64,000 nucleotides of DNA from Spirosoma oryzae (GCF_003002825.1 NZ_PVTE01000005.1:186001-250000); one strand, 5' to 3'. Shown: positions 1 to 8,877, counted from the stretch's first letter. Numbers and translations: made by a program. The notes: generated from the letters alone by a model not told the origin.

Positions 1-2
1 AG

Positions 3-545
3 TACCAACAGTCGAAAGCGCAATTGTACGGAGCGGAGTTTAGCCTGAATCTGCATCCCCGTACAAGCAAGTGGCTGACGATCAACAATAGTCTGGCGCT
101 GATTCGCGGATTGAACTGTAACCCCCGGCTAATCGAACAGCAGGGAGATGCTGCCCGGTATTTGCCATTTATCCCTCCGCTGCACGGCCGATCAGAAGTT
201 CGGGCCACGTTCGGGACGGATAAAGGCCAGCTGACGGCGTTGTATGCCCGAGCAGAGCTGGACTACTATGGCGCGCAGAACCGATTCTATGGGGTCGACA
301 ATACGGAGACGGCAACACCGGGCTATGCACTGGTCAACGCAGGTTTTGGCGGTACCATCAACAACCGCCAAAACCGACCGCTACTTCAACTCTTTTTCCA
401 GGTCGACAACCTGTTCAACGTAGCGTACCAGTCGCACCTGAATCGGCTTAAGTATTTCGAATATTACACGGCATCGCCCACGGGCCGGTTTGGTATGTAC
501 AACATGGGGCGAAACGCGAGTGTCAAAGTAATCGTACCCTTCTAA
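3..545 (+). CDS. TonB-dependent outer-membrane receptor, C-terminal fragment
   Basis: The reading frame is open to the left edge of the window, so only the last 180 residues of a larger protein are present. The fragment shows alternating hydrophobic/aromatic strands typical of the end of a TonB-dependent receptor barrel: YARAELDYYGAQNRFYGVDN, then a turn with TPGYALVNAGFGG, then LLQLFFQVDNLFNVAYQSHL, which is the common 'N-L-F-[ND]-x-x-Y' strand near the C-terminus. It ends with an aromatic residue (IVPF), as expected for recognition by the outer-membrane assembly machinery. The ligand cannot be told from this part; siderophore, metal or oligosaccharide uptake are all possible. It runs convergent with the small secreted protein gene at 557-967. 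Confidence 0.75.
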   Translation, partial: YQQSKAQLYGAEFSLNLHPRTSKWLTINNSLALIRGLNCNPRLIEQQGDAARYLPFIPPLHGRSEVRATFGTDKGQLTALYARAELDYYGAQNRFYGVDNTETATPGYALVNAGFGGTINNRQNRPLLQLFFQVDNLFNVAYQSHLNRLKYFEYYTASPTGRFGMYNMGRNASVKVIVPF

Positions 546-556
546 ACGCTGCGGGC

Positions 557-967
557 TTAACGCATGGTGATCTGACGCTGTGGCAAGGTCTCCTGAATAC
601 CGGGTGTACTGATGCGGAAGCTGCGTTCCTGCGTTTGCTTACCGTCGCTAATCGTGAACGTATACAGACCATCGGCGAGCTGGCTCATATCAAAGCACTG
701 CCGTCCTTTGTCGGTTTGGCGCGGTACGTATCCGTCGTACATTTCTCTGTTCTTGTTATCGCGCAGTGTGATTCGTAATGGTTTGACGGCATCGTACCGT
801 TCGAAGCTGAGCCAGACTTTCGTTTGTGTGCTATTAGGGAACATACCAATCTGGAAGGTAGGAGTCGCGTAATAATCGACCGCTTTCTGGGCGAAAGAAG
901 GGAGCGAAACAGACAGACTTGTCAGAAGCAACAGGGCAGACAGGATAGAGGCAGCACGGGTTTTCAT
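557..967 (-). CDS. Small secreted protein with Ig-like/secretion-tail-like fold
   Basis: 136 residues from the ATG at 967. A longer frame reaches 1081, but the ATG at 967 begins a clean signal peptide (MKTRAASILSALLLLTSLSV, cleavage probably after SFAQ), so I prefer it. The mature part is a single beta-rich domain of about 110 residues. The segment LADGLYTFTISDGKQT resembles the G-x-Y-x-[FV]-x-[IV] strand of Bacteroidetes C-terminal secretion domains and of the small DUF3244-like family. The protein is too short to be a carrier with cargo, so it is probably a free periplasmic or secreted domain. No catalytic motif is visible. It lies downstream of ffh on the same strand, separated by the palindromic terminator at 1101-1138, so it is probably transcribed separately. 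Confidence 0.55.
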   Translation of the reverse strand: MKTRAASILSALLLLTSLSVSLPSFAQKAVDYYATPTFQIGMFPNSTQTKVWLSFERYDAVKPLRITLRDNKNREMYDGYVPRQTDKGRQCFDMSQLADGLYTFTISDGKQTQERSFRISTPGIQETLPQRQITMR

Positions 968-1100
968 GGCGATCGGTAAGGTTTGTGATCCGAACCATTT
1001 CGAATCTGACCAAGAGATGAGCGCCTGCCGGAGCACGTTGCACCGATCGGACCAACGGCTGATTTTTGGGATAAAAGGCAAATCGGCGATTGTACGAAAA

Positions 1101-1138
1101 CAGACAGGCCGTCGTTCGCGCGAACGACGGCCTGTCTG
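1101..1138 (-). terminator. 38-bp perfect palindrome, terminator of ffh
   Basis: The 19-base arms (CAGACAGGCCGTCGTTCGC and its complement) are perfectly complementary with no spacer. On the minus strand the palindrome begins 27 bases after the ffh stop codon and is followed by TTTTCGTAC, a short U-tract. This fits a factor-independent terminator for ffh. Confidence 0.75.
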
Positions 1139-1165
1139 CCTGGTATAGTCTAACGCAGTTCGACC

Positions 1166-2485
1166 TTATTTCATCAGCTTGTTAAGCTTGCCGGACGCCT
1201 GCATTGTGTTCATTTTCTTCATCATCTTGCGCATCTCGTCGAACTGCTTCAGCAGATTGTTGACCTGCGTGATACTGGTGCCGCTACCGGCGGCAATACG
1301 CTTTTTGCGACTACCGTCGATGAGTTCAGGCCGGCTACGCTCTTTCGGCGTCATCGAGCTGATAATGGCTTCGATGGGTTTAAACGAATCGTTGTCGATG
1401 TCGAGATCCTTGATCATCTTGCCCATTCCCGGAATCATACCGAGCAGATCCTTGACGTTGCCCATCTTCTTGATCTGCTGAAGCTGTGACAGGAAGTCAT
1501 CGAAGTCGAACTGGTTCTTCCGCATCTTGGCGTTGATACGTTTCGCTTCGTCTTCGTCAAACGCCTGCTGCGCCCGTTCAACCAGCGAAATCACGTCGCC
1601 CATACCCAGAATCCGGCTAGCCATCCGGTCGGGATAGAACACGTCGAGGGCTTCCATTTTCTCGCCCGTGCTGATGAACTTGATGGGTTTGTTGACAACG
1701 GTTTTGATCGACAGGGCGGCTCCACCGCGAGCGTCACCGTCGAGTTTTGTCAGTACGACACCGTCGAAATTGAGCCGGTCGTTGAAGGTTTTGGCCGTGT
1801 TTACCGCATCCTGCCCCGTCATCGAATCGACAACGAACAGGGTTTCTGTTGGGTTGATGGCCCGCTTCACCGCTTCGATTTCCTGCATCATCGCTTCATC
1901 GACAGCCAAACGACCGGCGGTATCGACGATAACGATTTTCTTGCCGGTTTTGCGGGCGTGACTAATCGCGTTCTGCGCGATGCTGACGGCGTTTTTGTTC
2001 TCAGGCTCCGAGTAGACCTCAACGCCTACCTGCTCGCCCAGCACTTTCAGCTGATCGATAGCGGCCGGCCGGTAAATGTCGTCGGCAACGAGCAGCACGC
2101 CACGACCCTGCTTTTTCAGAAAAGCGGCCAACTTACCCGAGAAGGTTGTTTTACCGGACCCCTGCAAGCCCGAGATCAGGATAACTGCCGGATCGCCTTT
2201 CGTATTGATCTGCTGCGCTTCGCCACCCATCAGCTCGGTCAGTTCTTCCTGCACGATCTTGACGAACAGTTGGCCTGGTTCCACCGAAATCAGTACTTTC
2301 CGGTCGAGGGCTTTATCGCGAATACGGTCGGTAATGTCTTTGGCAACTTTATAGTTAACGTCGGCGTCAGTCAGCGCCCGGCGCACTTCCTTCACGGTAG
2401 CGGCCACGTTGATTTCAGAAATTCGACCCTGTCCTTTGAGGGTTTTGAACGCCTTATTGAGTTTATCCTGAAGGTTCTCGAACAT
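1166..2485 (-). CDS. ffh: Signal recognition particle GTPase Ffh
   Basis: 439 residues, close to the usual 440-460 of bacterial Ffh. It binds 4.5S RNA and signal sequences of nascent membrane proteins and delivers ribosomes to FtsY. Domain order is clear: an N-terminal helical bundle (about 1-90), then the G domain with GLQGSGKTTFSGKLA (G1, around residue 110), DTAGR (G3), and TKLDGDARGG (G4 region). A methionine-rich M domain follows from about residue 300, with GMIPGMGKMIKDLD, MTPKERSRPELIDGSRKKRI and a C-terminus MRKMMKKMNTMQASGKLNKLMK-type basic/Met tail. The SGSGTS motif of the M domain appears as GSGTS. A minus-strand -7 element lies at 2507-2514 and a terminator at 1101-1138, so it appears monocistronic. 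Confidence 0.97.
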   Translation of the reverse strand: MFENLQDKLNKAFKTLKGQGRISEINVAATVKEVRRALTDADVNYKVAKDITDRIRDKALDRKVLISVEPGQLFVKIVQEELTELMGGEAQQINTKGDPAVILISGLQGSGKTTFSGKLAAFLKKQGRGVLLVADDIYRPAAIDQLKVLGEQVGVEVYSEPENKNAVSIAQNAISHARKTGKKIVIVDTAGRLAVDEAMMQEIEAVKRAINPTETLFVVDSMTGQDAVNTAKTFNDRLNFDGVVLTKLDGDARGGAALSIKTVVNKPIKFISTGEKMEALDVFYPDRMASRILGMGDVISLVERAQQAFDEDEAKRINAKMRKNQFDFDDFLSQLQQIKKMGNVKDLLGMIPGMGKMIKDLDIDNDSFKPIEAIISSMTPKERSRPELIDGSRKKRIAAGSGTSITQVNNLLKQFDEMRKMMKKMNTMQASGKLNKLMK

Positions 2486-2506
2486 AGTTTATGGCAAACA
2501 GTGCAA

Positions 2507-2514
2507 CAAAGATA
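2507..2514 (-). promoter_or_regulatory. -7 promoter element TATCTTTG for ffh
   Basis: The minus strand reads TATCTTTG, an exact match to the Bacteroidetes -7 consensus TAnnTTTG, 22 bases before the ffh ATG. A TTG is present upstream at 2530-2532, but its spacing of 15 bases is shorter than usual. The leader would be very short. Confidence 0.5.
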
Positions 2515-2807
2515 GTAGTTTCCGGCGGGCAAAACCCACCCGTCTTTACAGACCCTGTCAGGTAGCAAACTTCCCTGGTACATGAGCCCGTTAGCTGCGA
2601 TAACTGTTACAGCACCGAAGGCATAAAGTTTGGCTGTCTAGTGTAACAATAGAGTGAGCCGATAATGCGTTGATTCAGAAGATTAGCCCAATAATTCGCC
2701 TAAAAGCCACACAACTATTCGTCAACTTGGTTGATTAGTTAATTTCCTTCGGAAAACTGGCTATTTTTTTAATGTGGTAAAAGGTGGTTTCTATTAAACT
2801 ATTTTTA

Positions 2808-2815
2808 TATGTTTG
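2808..2815 (+). promoter_or_regulatory. -7 promoter element TATGTTTG
   Basis: Exact TAnnTTTG match in an AT-rich stretch, 52 bases before the ATG at 2868. No convincing -33 TTG is seen at the usual distance. The rest of the 2515-2867 gap is non-coding as far as I can see. Confidence 0.45.
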
Positions 2816-2867
2816 TTGTGCTTCGCTGATTGCTGTCAATTCTGCTTAACCGCTTGCCTGTAAGATC

Positions 2868-3182
2868 ATGAATAGGAAACACATGAAAGATACCGCTATG
2901 TCAGTGCTTCTGCTGGTCGTGATGATGCTCCCCGCTACAGCTGGCAGCATTGATAAGCAGGTGCCGGTAAACCGGAGCAGCAGTGCCGCAAAAACCGATT
3001 CACCGTATAAAAGTGCGGTGCTCGCCCGCAACACGACAGCGAAAGCAGACGTAACCACCGTGGCTACGGTACCGGCCAAAGAGCAGAAAAAGCATGATAA
3101 ACGCGCGATCGGTCGCTGCTGGAGCCGGCTGATGGAGACGTTCCGTGAGATCAACCTGGCGCACCGCAACCGGACGAAATAA
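2868..3182 (+). CDS. Small secreted protein of unknown function
   Basis: 104 residues with an N-terminal signal peptide: a basic start (MNRKHMK), hydrophobic core SVLLLVVMMLPATA and likely cleavage after TAGS. An internal ATG at 2883 would also leave an intact signal. The mature part of about 75 residues is low in complexity at first (Ser/Thr/Ala/Lys) and becomes strongly basic near the end (KEQKKHDKRAIGRCWSRLME), with one cysteine. I recognise no family. A -7 promoter element sits at 2808-2815, which supports independent expression. It converges on the M20 hydrolase gene across two stacked inverted repeats. Confidence 0.5.
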   Translation: MNRKHMKDTAMSVLLLVVMMLPATAGSIDKQVPVNRSSSAAKTDSPYKSAVLARNTTAKADVTTVATVPAKEQKKHDKRAIGRCWSRLMETFREINLAHRNRTK

Positions 3183-3183
3183 G

Positions 3184-3253
3184 CGGTTTACAGTATACGG
3201 TTTACCGTTAGCCTTCGCCAGCTACTTTAAACCGTACACCGAAAACTGTAAAC
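3184..3253. repeat. Stutter palindrome, CGGTTTAC-word group
   Basis: The left arm (3184-3211) is made of repeats of the word GGTTTAC/CGGTTTA. The right arm (3222-3253) is its imperfect complement (TTTAAACCGTACACCGAAAACTG region); the left arm lacks about eight bases relative to it. The apex, CCTTCGCCAGC, is one base off the octamer GCGYCAGC found in other stutter palindromes of this window. It lies directly after the stop codon of the upstream gene. Confidence 0.6.
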
Positions 3254-3255
3254 AC

Positions 3256-3320
3256 ACCCCTACAAATCAGAAAGGCACGACAATCGCTGCGATTGTCGTG
3301 CCTTTCTGATTTGTAGGGGT
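3256..3320. terminator. Long hairpin between convergent genes
   Basis: Perfect 31-base arms (3256-3286 and 3290-3320) are separated by the three bases CTG. The right arm overlaps the stop codon of the minus-strand M20 gene by one base. There is no clear T-run on either side. The position between convergent genes suggests a bidirectional terminator or an RNA 3'-end protector. Confidence 0.6.
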
Positions 3321-4993
3321 CAACGCTGACCTGACGTGGCTTTTTGTAAGTCGGCCTGCTGATCGTCGCGCAGGGTCGGGTACTTGATGCCCAACTGGTC
3401 GAGGTACGTTTTATACTTCGACGGATCGTAGTAAAATTTCTCCAGTTTTGGCTTGTATTCGGTCATGATCTTCTGGTTCAGATAAACCGCCGGATACTCT
3501 TTTGGCGAAATCAGGGGTGTATATTTCTGCTCTTTCGTCTGCTCATCTTTGTAGTACGCCCATGCCTGCTTGACGATCTCTGGTTTCGTCAGCAGATCGA
3601 TCAGGGTCATGGCTTCGGCCTTGGCCCCCGCCACAATTCCTTTATGGGCAATTGGCGTTGCCATCGAAATGGCATTGCTCCAGTGGTGGCCCGGCAGGCC
3701 CGGAATGTTCGACGGATAATAGAGTACGATCGTCGGCAGCGACCAGGAAATATCGGCAATGTCGTCGGAACCACCCGTTAGCGGTACGAACGTTTGCCCG
3801 CCCATCATCATGGTGGGTTGCGTTGTCGCCGGCAGATCGATGCTGTCGAGTTTCATTGCCAGGCCTTCTGTCTTGGGAGCCTGTAACTCTTTCTGTGTCG
3901 CCTTGGCCAGCATCTGATCGTCTGCCGACCAGGTTGGTAACCCTACCTTTTTGATGTTGTTGTACATCGCTTCGGCAATGGGCTTGTTGAAATGCCCCGG
4001 CCAGGCTGACCCCAGGATTTCGTAGGTCATTTTGGTGTCGGTCATCATGGCGGCTCCCTCGGCAATCTTCATTCCCGTTTCAAACAGCTTTTTGATTTTC
4101 GGATAGCTGCGTTCCCGGAAGTAGTACCAGGCCGACGCTTTCGACGGAACGACGTTAGGCTGATCGCCCCCGTCTGAAATCACGTAGTGCGAGCGCTGGG
4201 TGAGTTCGAGGTGTTCGCGCCGGAAGTTCCAGCCGATATTCATCAGTTCAACCGCATCGAGCGCACTACGACCCCGCCAGGGTGCTCCCGCAGCGTGGGC
4301 CGCCGACCCTTCGAAGCTAAACTTCACCGACACCAGCCCATTGTTGCCCGCATCGCCGTAGCCGACTTTCAGATTGTTGCCCACGTGGGTGAAGATACAG
4401 GCATCGACGTCTTTGAAATAGCCATCACGCACGTAAAAGGCTTTAGCACCGACCAGTTCTTCGGCGACGCCCGGCCACAGCATGAGCGTACCGGGTATCT
4501 TTTCCCGCTCCATGAGCTTCTTGACCGACAGGGCCGCCACAATGTTGAGCGCCTGCCCGGAGTTGTGGCCTTCACCATGGCCTGGTGCGCCTTCTACGAT
4601 CGGATCTTTATAAGCCACACCCGGTTTCTGACTGGCTTTCGGAATACAATCGACGTCGGAGCCGATGGCAATAACGGGTTTTCCACTACCCCAGGTCGCG
4701 ATCCAGGCAGTAGGCATACCGGCGATACCGCGCTGAACGGTAAATCCTTCCTTTTCGAGCAGATTAGTCAGGTAGGTGAATGTTTCCTGTTCCTGAAAAC
4801 CAAGTTCCGAAAAGCTGAACAGCATGTCGTTGATCTGCTGCGCCTGGTCTTTTCTCGCATCAACAGCCGCCATCGCTTCGGCTTTTAATTTGTCAATCCG
4901 GGCGTCAGGTTTTGCTGCCTTTCTCGACTGCCCGAAGAGCAGGGTTGGAATCAGTAGCAGGGCTGTTAAAAGATTTGTACAGTTTTTCATCAA
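3320..4993 (-). CDS. Secreted M20-family amidohydrolase (AbgB-like)
   Basis: 557 residues with a signal peptide (LLTALLLIPTLLFGQ). The M20 peptidase layout is complete: metal ligands in IAIGSDVDCIPKASQ, GEGHNSGQALNIVAA and PGVAEELVGAKAF, a lid/dimerisation domain with FEGSAAHAAGAPWRGRSALDA, and a last ligand region with PGLPGHHWSNA. Family resemblance is strongest to AbgB, the subunit of p-aminobenzoyl-glutamate hydrolase, and to related amidohydrolases that deacylate or deamidate small N-acyl compounds. The exported location makes true folate-catabolite recycling uncertain. The C-terminal extension (about 100 residues, YTPLISPKEYPAVYLNQKIM onward) is typical of the long Bacteroidetes versions. 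It stands alone on its strand. Confidence 0.85.
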   Translation of the reverse strand: MMKNCTNLLTALLLIPTLLFGQSRKAAKPDARIDKLKAEAMAAVDARKDQAQQINDMLFSFSELGFQEQETFTYLTNLLEKEGFTVQRGIAGMPTAWIATWGSGKPVIAIGSDVDCIPKASQKPGVAYKDPIVEGAPGHGEGHNSGQALNIVAALSVKKLMEREKIPGTLMLWPGVAEELVGAKAFYVRDGYFKDVDACIFTHVGNNLKVGYGDAGNNGLVSVKFSFEGSAAHAAGAPWRGRSALDAVELMNIGWNFRREHLELTQRSHYVISDGGDQPNVVPSKASAWYYFRERSYPKIKKLFETGMKIAEGAAMMTDTKMTYEILGSAWPGHFNKPIAEAMYNNIKKVGLPTWSADDQMLAKATQKELQAPKTEGLAMKLDSIDLPATTQPTMMMGGQTFVPLTGGSDDIADISWSLPTIVLYYPSNIPGLPGHHWSNAISMATPIAHKGIVAGAKAEAMTLIDLLTKPEIVKQAWAYYKDEQTKEQKYTPLISPKEYPAVYLNQKIMTEYKPKLEKFYYDPSKYKTYLDQLGIKYPTLRDDQQADLQKATSGQR

Positions 4994-5096
4994 TAAGACA
5001 AAATTTTATATAGATGATTGGGTATTTGTCCATATAAAGATAAGGTCTACATTGAAAAGTTAGCATTTATTTTGCCAACACATTCTCTCTGTGTAA

Positions 5097-6296
5097 TCAG
5101 TACGATCTACATATCGGCAGGCTGACAGCCAATTGAAGCGATTGCGAAGCTGCAATGTTCGTTACGCCATCCAGTACCGCATGAGACAGGATACGGGCTT
5201 CTACGTAAAGTGGGTATTTCTGTCTGATGAGCAGGTTAGCACCTACGCCCGCCAGAGAACCCACACCTAAATTTGTGCGGTGTAAAATATCAATAGGAAT
5301 GGTTATGCCTAAATCACTTGATACGAAATTGGCGTCCTGAATTGTCGTCAGCGTCGGGCCGAGCCCAGCTTTGATATACCAGCGTGTGCGCTTATCTATA
5401 AAGACATACCGGGCAGTAATGGGAAGGGAGAGATACGACTCTTTGAACGAATAGAGCCGATACGCTTTTTTAGTTGGTTCCAGCGGATCGGTGAGGGGAA
5501 CGTTACGATTACCGGAATACCAACTGGCCAACAGCTCAATGCTCACCGACAGACGCTTACGGGGAGCGATAGTGAAAAAGCCGCCAATAGCTGCGGTGTA
5601 GGTTGGGCTGTAGCTACCACTAGGATCGTAGTAAGTTGCGTTCATCTGGCCAGATCGTCCGTAAATCCACCTGTTCTGAACCGCACTTACAGACAGGCCG
5701 AGTTCGTATCCTAATTTTTTCTTTGGCGTCGACTGATTCGCCACCTGACCAGGCTTAACGCAGGTATTATACGTGCTGACAATACGCTTTAGTGTGACGT
5801 CCGATACGTAAAACGACTGCGGGCTGAGTAGTCGGGTAAAACCAGGATTACTGCACTCCTTGAGACTATTAGTCAACATCAGTAGTGACAGCTTACCTCG
5901 CAGCGGCACAAACGTGTTATCCGGTAACCGAAGGGCGTGCGTCAAGCGTCCTTCGGGACTAAATAGCCGGTATAAACTGACGTAGCCGTTGAGCAACTCA
6001 TACATGAAATACGAGTTAGTCCGTCCGTCCTCTTTCAGATAAACGGAGACCCGGTTTGTATTGTCGGTGTAATAGCTGGCGACCTGCGCTGGTGTGTACT
6101 CCTGCGGAGTTGATTTGTCGTTTTGACGAAACTGAATCAGTTGACTGTTCTGCTCACGCACTTCACCCTTGACGGTATCACCGGTGGTAGTTACTAAATA
6201 GCCAGGTGTGAAAAAAAGCTGGGCAACGCTCTGGTTGGTCAGCAGAACAAAGTAGGTAAGAAAGGCGACGATGCGGCTAGTAGTAGACAGTGACAT
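5097..6296 (-). CDS. Predicted outer-membrane beta-barrel protein
   Basis: 399 residues from the ATG at 6296, chosen because it starts a good signal peptide (RIVAFLTYFVLLTNQSVAQ); an upstream ATG at 6350 would add 18 poorly placed residues. The N-terminal half has the segment PGYLVTTTGDTVKGEVREQ, common in Cytophagales envelope proteins of unknown function. The C-terminal half (from about residue 190) has alternating strands characteristic of the PorT/OMP beta-barrel-2 type: GGFFTIAPRKRLSVSIELLA, SLPITARYVF, RWYIKAGLGPTL, PLYVEARILSHAV, LQLAVSLPI. A role in the outer membrane is likely; no ligand can be inferred. It diverges from icd and no clean promoter was found. Confidence 0.6.
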   Translation of the reverse strand: MSLSTTSRIVAFLTYFVLLTNQSVAQLFFTPGYLVTTTGDTVKGEVREQNSQLIQFRQNDKSTPQEYTPAQVASYYTDNTNRVSVYLKEDGRTNSYFMYELLNGYVSLYRLFSPEGRLTHALRLPDNTFVPLRGKLSLLMLTNSLKECSNPGFTRLLSPQSFYVSDVTLKRIVSTYNTCVKPGQVANQSTPKKKLGYELGLSVSAVQNRWIYGRSGQMNATYYDPSGSYSPTYTAAIGGFFTIAPRKRLSVSIELLASWYSGNRNVPLTDPLEPTKKAYRLYSFKESYLSLPITARYVFIDKRTRWYIKAGLGPTLTTIQDANFVSSDLGITIPIDILHRTNLGVGSLAGVGANLLIRQKYPLYVEARILSHAVLDGVTNIAASQSLQLAVSLPICRSY

Positions 6297-6506
6297 ATAG
6301 GCTACGGGGCTAAACAATCGGCAAAATATCACAGTCGCTTTGTCTATCAATCAAGTACTAGTGGTAGACATCGATATTGTTAGCAGACGGTAGTCAGCTT
6401 GGTCAGTTGCGCAATTGGCATGGGTAGAATCCGGCGGTGACGGGGTTTTTTACTACTTTTACCCCCCGAAAGTTGTATCGTTTTCAATCGCTTATACCCA
6501 AGTCCA

Positions 6507-7724
6507 ATGGAGAAAATTAAAGTAGCCAATCCGGTAGTCGAACTGGATGGCGACGAAATGACCCGGATTATCTGGAAATTCATCAAAGACAAGCTCATCC
6601 TGCCATACGTCGATGTCGATATCAAATATTACGACCTCGGCATTGAATACCGCGATGAAACGAACGATCAGGTAACGGTCGATGCGGCTAACGCGATCAA
6701 ACAATACGGTGTTGGTATCAAGTGTGCCACCATCACGCCCGACGAACAGCGCGTGGAAGAGTTCGGTCTGAAGCAGATGTGGAAGTCGCCCAACGGCACG
6801 ATCCGGAACATCCTCGACGGTACCGTATTCCGTGAGCCAATCGTCATGAGCAACGTGCCCCGCCTGGTTACCAACTGGACCGCGCCGATCATCATCGGCC
6901 GTCACGCGTTTGGCGATCAGTACCGCGCTACGGATTTCGTCGTACCCGGCCCCGGTAAGCTGACGATGAAGTTCGAAGGTGAAGACGGTACCGTGATGGA
7001 CTTCGACGTATTCCAGTTCAAAGCGGGTGGTGTTGCGATGGGTATGTACAATGTCGACGAGTCGATCCGTGGGTTTGCCCGCGCCTGCTTCAATGTCGCC
7101 CTCGACAAAGGCTGGCCGCTCTACCTGTCGACCAAGAACACGATCCTGAAAAAATACGACGGTCGGTTCAAAGATATTTTCCAGGAAATCTACGACGCCG
7201 AGTACAAAGGCAAGGTTCATTACGAACACCGCCTGATCGACGACATGGTGGCATCGGCCCTGAAATGGGAAGGTAACTTCGTGTGGGCGTGTAAGAACTA
7301 CGACGGCGACGTACAGTCGGATACGGTAGCGCAGGGCTTCGGTTCGCTGGGTCTGATGACCTCCGTACTGGTTACACCCGATGGCAAGACGATGGAAGCC
7401 GAAGCCGCACACGGCACGGTGACGCGTCACTACCGCGAGTACCAGAAAGGCAACAAAACCTCGACCAACCCGATCGCGTCGATCTACGCCTGGACGCGTG
7501 GTCTGGCCTTCCGGGGTAAGGTAGACGGCAACCAGCCGCTGATCGACTTCGCCAACGCGCTGGAAGCCGTCTGCGTTGAAACGGTTGAAAGTGGTAAAAT
7601 GACCAAAGACCTGGCCCTGTCGGCGTTCCCGGCTGGTACGAAGCTGGTTGCTGGTGAGCACTACCTCTACACCGAGGATTTCCTCGACGCACTGGATCAG
7701 AACCTACAGGCTAAACTTGCCTAA
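6507..7724 (+). CDS. icd: NADP-dependent isocitrate dehydrogenase, eukaryote-like type
   Basis: 405 residues. It converts isocitrate and NADP+ to 2-oxoglutarate, CO2 and NADPH in the TCA cycle. The sequence is of the homodimeric eukaryote-like type rather than the E. coli type: [16 protein letters not shown] at the start, [14 protein letters not shown], the substrate loop [20 protein letters not shown], then [20 protein letters not shown] with the metal-binding aspartates, and [20 protein letters not shown] for NADP binding. Length matches the family. It is followed by a terminator at 7746-7783. The opposite strand is open for 389 codons within it, which is a codon-bias shadow. Confidence 0.96.
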   Translation: MEKIKVANPVVELDGDEMTRIIWKFIKDKLILPYVDVDIKYYDLGIEYRDETNDQVTVDAANAIKQYGVGIKCATITPDEQRVEEFGLKQMWKSPNGTIRNILDGTVFREPIVMSNVPRLVTNWTAPIIIGRHAFGDQYRATDFVVPGPGKLTMKFEGEDGTVMDFDVFQFKAGGVAMGMYNVDESIRGFARACFNVALDKGWPLYLSTKNTILKKYDGRFKDIFQEIYDAEYKGKVHYEHRLIDDMVASALKWEGNFVWACKNYDGDVQSDTVAQGFGSLGLMTSVLVTPDGKTMEAEAAHGTVTRHYREYQKGNKTSTNPIASIYAWTRGLAFRGKVDGNQPLIDFANALEAVCVETVESGKMTKDLALSAFPAGTKLVAGEHYLYTEDFLDALDQNLQAKLA

Positions 7725-7745
7725 GCACGTTCAGAACCACTACAG

Positions 7746-7783
7746 GCGGGTTGATTTCTTCGGGAGTCGACCCGCTTTTTTTT
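7746..7783 (+). terminator. Terminator of icd
   Basis: Stem GCGGGTTGA / TCGACCCGC (one G-T pair) with a 12-base loop, followed directly by eight T's. A classic factor-independent terminator starting 22 bases after the icd stop. Confidence 0.85.
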
Positions 7784-7823
7784 AACCGGCAAATCGCTAC
7801 CTTCGTTTTTCGCAGTGGATGGT

Positions 7824-8045
7824 ATGCAAGTTCAGATAGACATTGGATTCAGCCAGTTGATGCAGATCGTTAAAGCGCTGCCGCCAACGCAATTGAAGCA
7901 ACTACGGGTCGCCATTGATGAAGAAATTCAGGCCGAACCAACACCGACGGAAGAAGAAAAACTGTTGTTGGCCTTTCCGGTCGCCACGGAAGATGATCTG
8001 CGATTTATTGAAGAGAAACGTCAGCATCTGAATCAATGGCAATAG
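7824..8045 (+). CDS. Antitoxin-like partner of PIN toxin
   Basis: 73 residues from ATG 7824; a GTG at 7815 would add three. It is acidic and mostly helical: IDIGFSQLMQIVKALPPTQL, then LRVAIDEEIQAE, then a disordered acidic stretch and FIEEKRQHLNQWQ. The pattern of a short 'LMQIVKQLP...QL..AI' segment next to a PIN-domain gene is common for Bacteroidetes antitoxins without a standard AbrB or RHH fold. It overlaps the PIN gene by 10 bases, indicating translational coupling. Its role as antitoxin rests on this arrangement. Confidence 0.65.
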   Translation: MQVQIDIGFSQLMQIVKALPPTQLKQLRVAIDEEIQAEPTPTEEEKLLLAFPVATEDDLRFIEEKRQHLNQWQ

Positions 8046-8431
8046 CCTGCGTTGACACATCGGTGCTGATTGACCATTACCGGGCTACGGATAAGAGTGG
8101 TACATTTCTGTTCAAGGCTGCGTCTCTGTACACGTTGCACATTCCGGCTATCGTAACATACGAGGTGTTGCGGGGCGACGCGCAGAAAGATCAATTTTGG
8201 AAAGCATACTTCAGCACTAAAATCATATTGCCATTTGATGAGTTGTGCGCCGAACGAGCTGCTACTATCTACGCTGCTCTGAAGCGCGCCAACCAATTAA
8301 TTGGCGCGGAAGATATATTAATCGCGGCTGTGGCTTTAGTAAATGAACTACCGCTGCTTACGCTGAACGCAAAGCACTTTTCGCGTATCGCTCACTTGAA
8401 CGTCATTACGCCCGGACAATTGACCGTATAA
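8036..8431 (+). CDS. vapC: PIN-domain toxin ribonuclease (VapC family)
   Basis: 131 residues, the usual VapC length. PIN acidic residues are visible: CVDTSVLIDHY (first Asp), YEVLRG (Glu), GAEDILIAAVAL (Asp pair region) and LTLNAKHFSRI with the last acidic position less clear (N-A-K-H-F is the usual 'T.N..DF' site). VapC toxins cut initiator tRNA or rRNA loops in a metal-dependent way and are restrained by the upstream antitoxin. The start overlaps the antitoxin stop by 10 bases. Target RNA is unknown. Confidence 0.88.
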   Translation: MAIACVDTSVLIDHYRATDKSGTFLFKAASLYTLHIPAIVTYEVLRGDAQKDQFWKAYFSTKIILPFDELCAERAATIYAALKRANQLIGAEDILIAAVALVNELPLLTLNAKHFSRIAHLNVITPGQLTV

Positions 8432-8462
8432 TCTCCAACCCCTTACCTTTTACCTGACAAAC

Positions 8463-8858
8463 ATGAAACGAATCCTTTCCCTGCTGATGGTTGGCTTGCT
8501 GCTTGCTGTCGGCACGTATGCCAAACCGCCCAAGAAAGCCATGAAAAATGCCGTTGTGCAGCATATTGTCCTGTTCAAATTCAAGCCGGAAACAACGCCC
8601 GAAAAGCTGAAGGAAATCCTGACAGCGTTTGAAGCGTTGCCATCAAAAATCAAAGAAATCAAGCGTTTTCAGTGGGGTACGAACAACAGCCCCGAGAACC
8701 ATGCCCACGGTCTGACGCACGCGTTTATCCTGACGTTTGACTCGGAAAAAGACCGGGATGCGTACTTGCCGCATCCGGCGCACAAGGAGTTTGGAACCAT
8801 TGTCGGTCCGTGGCTGGCTGATGTCACAGTAGTTGATTTTACCAATCAGGCGAAGTAA
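8463..8858 (+). CDS. Secreted Dabb (stress-responsive alpha/beta barrel) protein
   Basis: 131 residues with signal peptide SLLMVGLLLAVGTYA. The mature domain is a Dabb ferredoxin-like fold: VQHIVLFKFKPETTPEKLKE at the first strand, KRFQWGTNNSPENHAHGLTH, AFILTFDSEKDRDAYLPHPA and HKEFGTIVGPWLADVTVVDF. These are the hallmark segments (HIVLFKFK, G.N.S, HP.H..F). Members dimerise; biochemical roles are mostly unknown, though some act on small aromatic or polyketide substrates. It lies 31 bases after the PIN toxin gene but the signal peptide and function suggest an unrelated gene. A strong terminator follows. Confidence 0.85.
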   Translation: MKRILSLLMVGLLLAVGTYAKPPKKAMKNAVVQHIVLFKFKPETTPEKLKEILTAFEALPSKIKEIKRFQWGTNNSPENHAHGLTHAFILTFDSEKDRDAYLPHPAHKEFGTIVGPWLADVTVVDFTNQAK

Positions 8859-8877
8859 ACCATAACTGCCTGATGTG

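Noticed and set aside
6492-7661. 389-codon minus-strand open frame across icd
   Set aside because: It overlaps a certain gene on the opposite strand. Its translation is rich in Arg, His, Val and Asp, typical of the complement of biased codons, with no domain.
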